Of a DNA stretch of 15,508 nt, positions 14,245 to 15,508 are shown piece after piece. The first letter of the stretch is position 1; each line of letters opens with the position of its first letter. The stretch is from Bifidobacteriaceae bacterium (GTDB lineage Bacteria > Actinomycetota > Actinomycetes > Actinomycetales > WQXJ01). The notes below the pieces were generated by a model, which searched no databases, had not been told where the DNA came from, and saw only the letters and a list, made by a program, of their open reading frames with translations. The translations under genes were made by a program, and so were the position numbers. The stretch spans positions 1 to 15,508 of the forward strand of contig JAIRTF010000193.1 in assembly GCA_031255075.1 (NCBI GenBank), read 5' to 3'.

Positions 14245-15418
14245 ACTGGTCCCGCCCGAGTGGGTGACCTGGCCGGCCTACGGAGACGGCGGGTTGGCCG
14301 CGGTTGTTCCGCAGGCACTGAGCGCCTTGGGTATTGAGCTGCCGCCGGATGAGGGCCTCGGCCTGGCCGCAGCTGGGCGGCCTCAGCCTGCCCAGCCGGG
14401 TGGTGACGGGGAGGTTCCCCGAGGGATTGTGTTGGTGCTGGCAGACGGTCTGGGATTGGAGAACCTGACCGACCGGGCCGGCCACGCCCCGTTCATCACG
14501 CGGGGGCCCGTTGAACAGTGGCGCTGTGGTTTCCCGTCAACTACGGTCGCCTCTTTGGCCAGTTTGGGGACTGGCCTGCCTCCTGGTGCCACCGGTCTGG
14601 CCGGCTATTCGTTGCGTGATCCGTTCACCAAGCAGCTGGCTTCCCTGATCAAATGGGATACGCCCACGGCTCCTCAAACCTGGCAGCCCCACCGGACCCT
14701 GTTTGAGCGGCTCGATGCCGTGGGGCGGCCGGCCACTTTCATTGGGGAGTCTCGTTTCGCTGATTCCGCCCTGACCGCGGCCGCGCTGCGGGGCGCGCGG
14801 TTCGCGCCGGCCGCGAAATCGGCTCAAGCCCGGGTGGACACCGCTGTGACCTGTGCTAACGGCTCCGACGGCCTGATCTACCTGTATTGGGGAGATTTGG
14901 ACAAGATTGGCCATGCCCACGGCTGGCAATCTATCCGCTGGGCGGAACTGCTGGAGGAACTGGACCAGGCCATGCGCCAGCTGGCGGACCGCCTGCCGCG
15001 CGGCTGGGAACTCTGGCTGACGGCAGACCATGGCATGGTGGACATAACGGGCTCACTCAGCTGGACAGTGGCCGATCAGCCCCAGTTGTCCACCGGTGTG
15101 GACTGGGTGGCTGGTGAGCCCAGGGCCGTCCAGCTCTATACGCGTGAACCGGAGGCGGTAGCTGCCCGCTGGCGGGATTTCCTTGGAGACGCCGCCTGGG
15201 TATTGACTAAAGACGAATGCGCCCGCCTGGAATTGTTTGGTCCGCTCGATTCGCGGGTCTCGGCCTATGTCGGTGATGTGGTGGTAGCCATGGCGGACCG
15301 CTTCACGGTCTATGACGGCCGGGCTGAGGATGCCGGGCTGAAGATGGTTGGCCACCATGGCTCGCTGACTTCACGCGAAATGCTCATCCCTCTGGTTCGC
15401 TGGCCGGCCCGCTGGTAG
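14231..15418 (+). CDS. Alkaline-phosphatase-superfamily phosphodiesterase / nucleotide pyrophosphatase-like protein
   Basis: This is a predicted metal-dependent phosphohydrolase of 395 residues from ATG 14231. The two-zinc site pattern of type I phosphodiesterases is visible: IVLVLADGLG (Asp72), nucleophile candidate Thr105 in FPSTTVASLASLGTG, WGDLDKIGHAHG (Asp224, His228), LTADHGMVD (Asp266, His267) and KMVGHHGSLT (His376). GLPPGATGLAGYSLRDP after the nucleophile is typical of the bacterial branch. No signal peptide or membrane segment is seen, so it is likely cytoplasmic. The substrate is unknown. The start overlaps the preceding gene by 14 bases and has no clear ribosome binding site; an in-frame TTG at 14195 is the alternative. 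Confidence 0.85.
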   Translation: MPPAELVPPEWVTWPAYGDGGLAAVVPQALSALGIELPPDEGLGLAAAGRPQPAQPGGDGEVPRGIVLVLADGLGLENLTDRAGHAPFITRGPVEQWRCGFPSTTVASLASLGTGLPPGATGLAGYSLRDPFTKQLASLIKWDTPTAPQTWQPHRTLFERLDAVGRPATFIGESRFADSALTAAALRGARFAPAAKSAQARVDTAVTCANGSDGLIYLYWGDLDKIGHAHGWQSIRWAELLEELDQAMRQLADRLPRGWELWLTADHGMVDITGSLSWTVADQPQLSTGVDWVAGEPRAVQLYTREPEAVAARWRDFLGDAAWVLTKDECARLELFGPLDSRVSAYVGDVVVAMADRFTVYDGRAEDAGLKMVGHHGSLTSREMLIPLVRWPARW

Positions 15419-15508
15419 CTGGCTCCCACCGGCCGCCAGCGGCCTGGGCAGCCAAGTGGCGCGCGGCATCGGCCAGGGCGCCCTTCATGGCCCTGCGGAC
15501 CGCGAAAC
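15384..15508 (-). CDS. 3' end of an unidentified minus-strand gene (partial)
   Basis: Reading leftward from the window edge, one frame is open for 40 codons with strongly G/C-ending third positions. It encodes AVRRAMKGALADAARHLAAQ followed by a Gly/Trp/Pro/Glu-rich end, and stops at TGA (15386-15384). It would overlap the convergent phosphodiesterase gene by 35 bases. No family can be named from this fragment. Confidence 0.4.
   Translation of the reverse strand, partial: FAVRRAMKGALADAARHLAAQAAGGRWEPATSGPASEPEG
15431..15444. terminator. Hairpin just after the phosphodiesterase stop
   Basis: GGCCG-CCAG-CGGCC gives a 5-bp stem 12 bases downstream of the stop codon at 15416-15418. It may end the plus-strand transcript, but it also lies inside the probable minus-strand coding end. 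Confidence 0.3.

Noticed and set aside
1..15508. Mobile elements, CRISPR arrays, phage genes, tRNA or rRNA
   Set aside because: I saw no transposase or integrase motifs, no regularly spaced repeats and no RNA gene sequences. Gene order and composition look chromosomal and uniform.

Overview
The window looks like chromosomal DNA of a high-GC Gram-positive bacterium (Actinomycetota). The evidence is the strongly G/C-ending codon use, the gene order of the SUF iron-sulfur operon (sufR-sufB-sufD-Rieske-sufC-sufS-sufU-sufT), the actinobacterial type of ParC, and a DUF5998-like gene next to a phosphodiesterase. The sequence does not allow a genus call. I see no mobile elements, CRISPR arrays, rRNA or tRNA, and no obvious recent transfer.

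Layout. Positions 1-1020 hold the 3' part of a Bcr/CflA-type MFS exporter, followed by a terminator-like hairpin. Positions 1173-7972 hold eight co-directional genes that form one SUF operon, most of them overlapping or abutting: the Fe-S sensing repressor SufR, the scaffold SufB/SufD, a Rieske ferredoxin-like protein, the ATPase SufC, the cysteine desulfurase SufS, the sulfur acceptor SufU and the DUF59 maturation factor SufT. SufS and SufU would supply sulfur, SufBCD would build the cluster, SufT would assist delivery, and SufR would repress the operon when clusters are sufficient. The Rieske protein may supply electrons, which is inference.

Positions 8028-10186, on the minus strand, encode two tandem paralogous lipoproteins of unknown function. 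Both carry a three-times-repeated C-x4-G motif. They converge on the SUF operon across a dyad-rich gap. A divergent gene at 10297-11112 encodes a likely permuted papain/NlpC-like cysteine hydrolase with an Arg-rich tail. It converges with a ParC-like topoisomerase subunit A (11135-13561, minus strand).

The 110-base gap upstream of parC holds a perfect TTATCCACA DnaA-box match and a leader hairpin. To its right are a DUF5998-like gene (13672-14244) and an overlapping alkaline-phosphatase-superfamily phosphodiesterase (14231-15418). The right edge probably carries the 3' end of a further minus-strand gene. The SUF operon is well understood as a family. The least explained parts are the lipoprotein pair, the papain-like protein, and the DnaA-box region.
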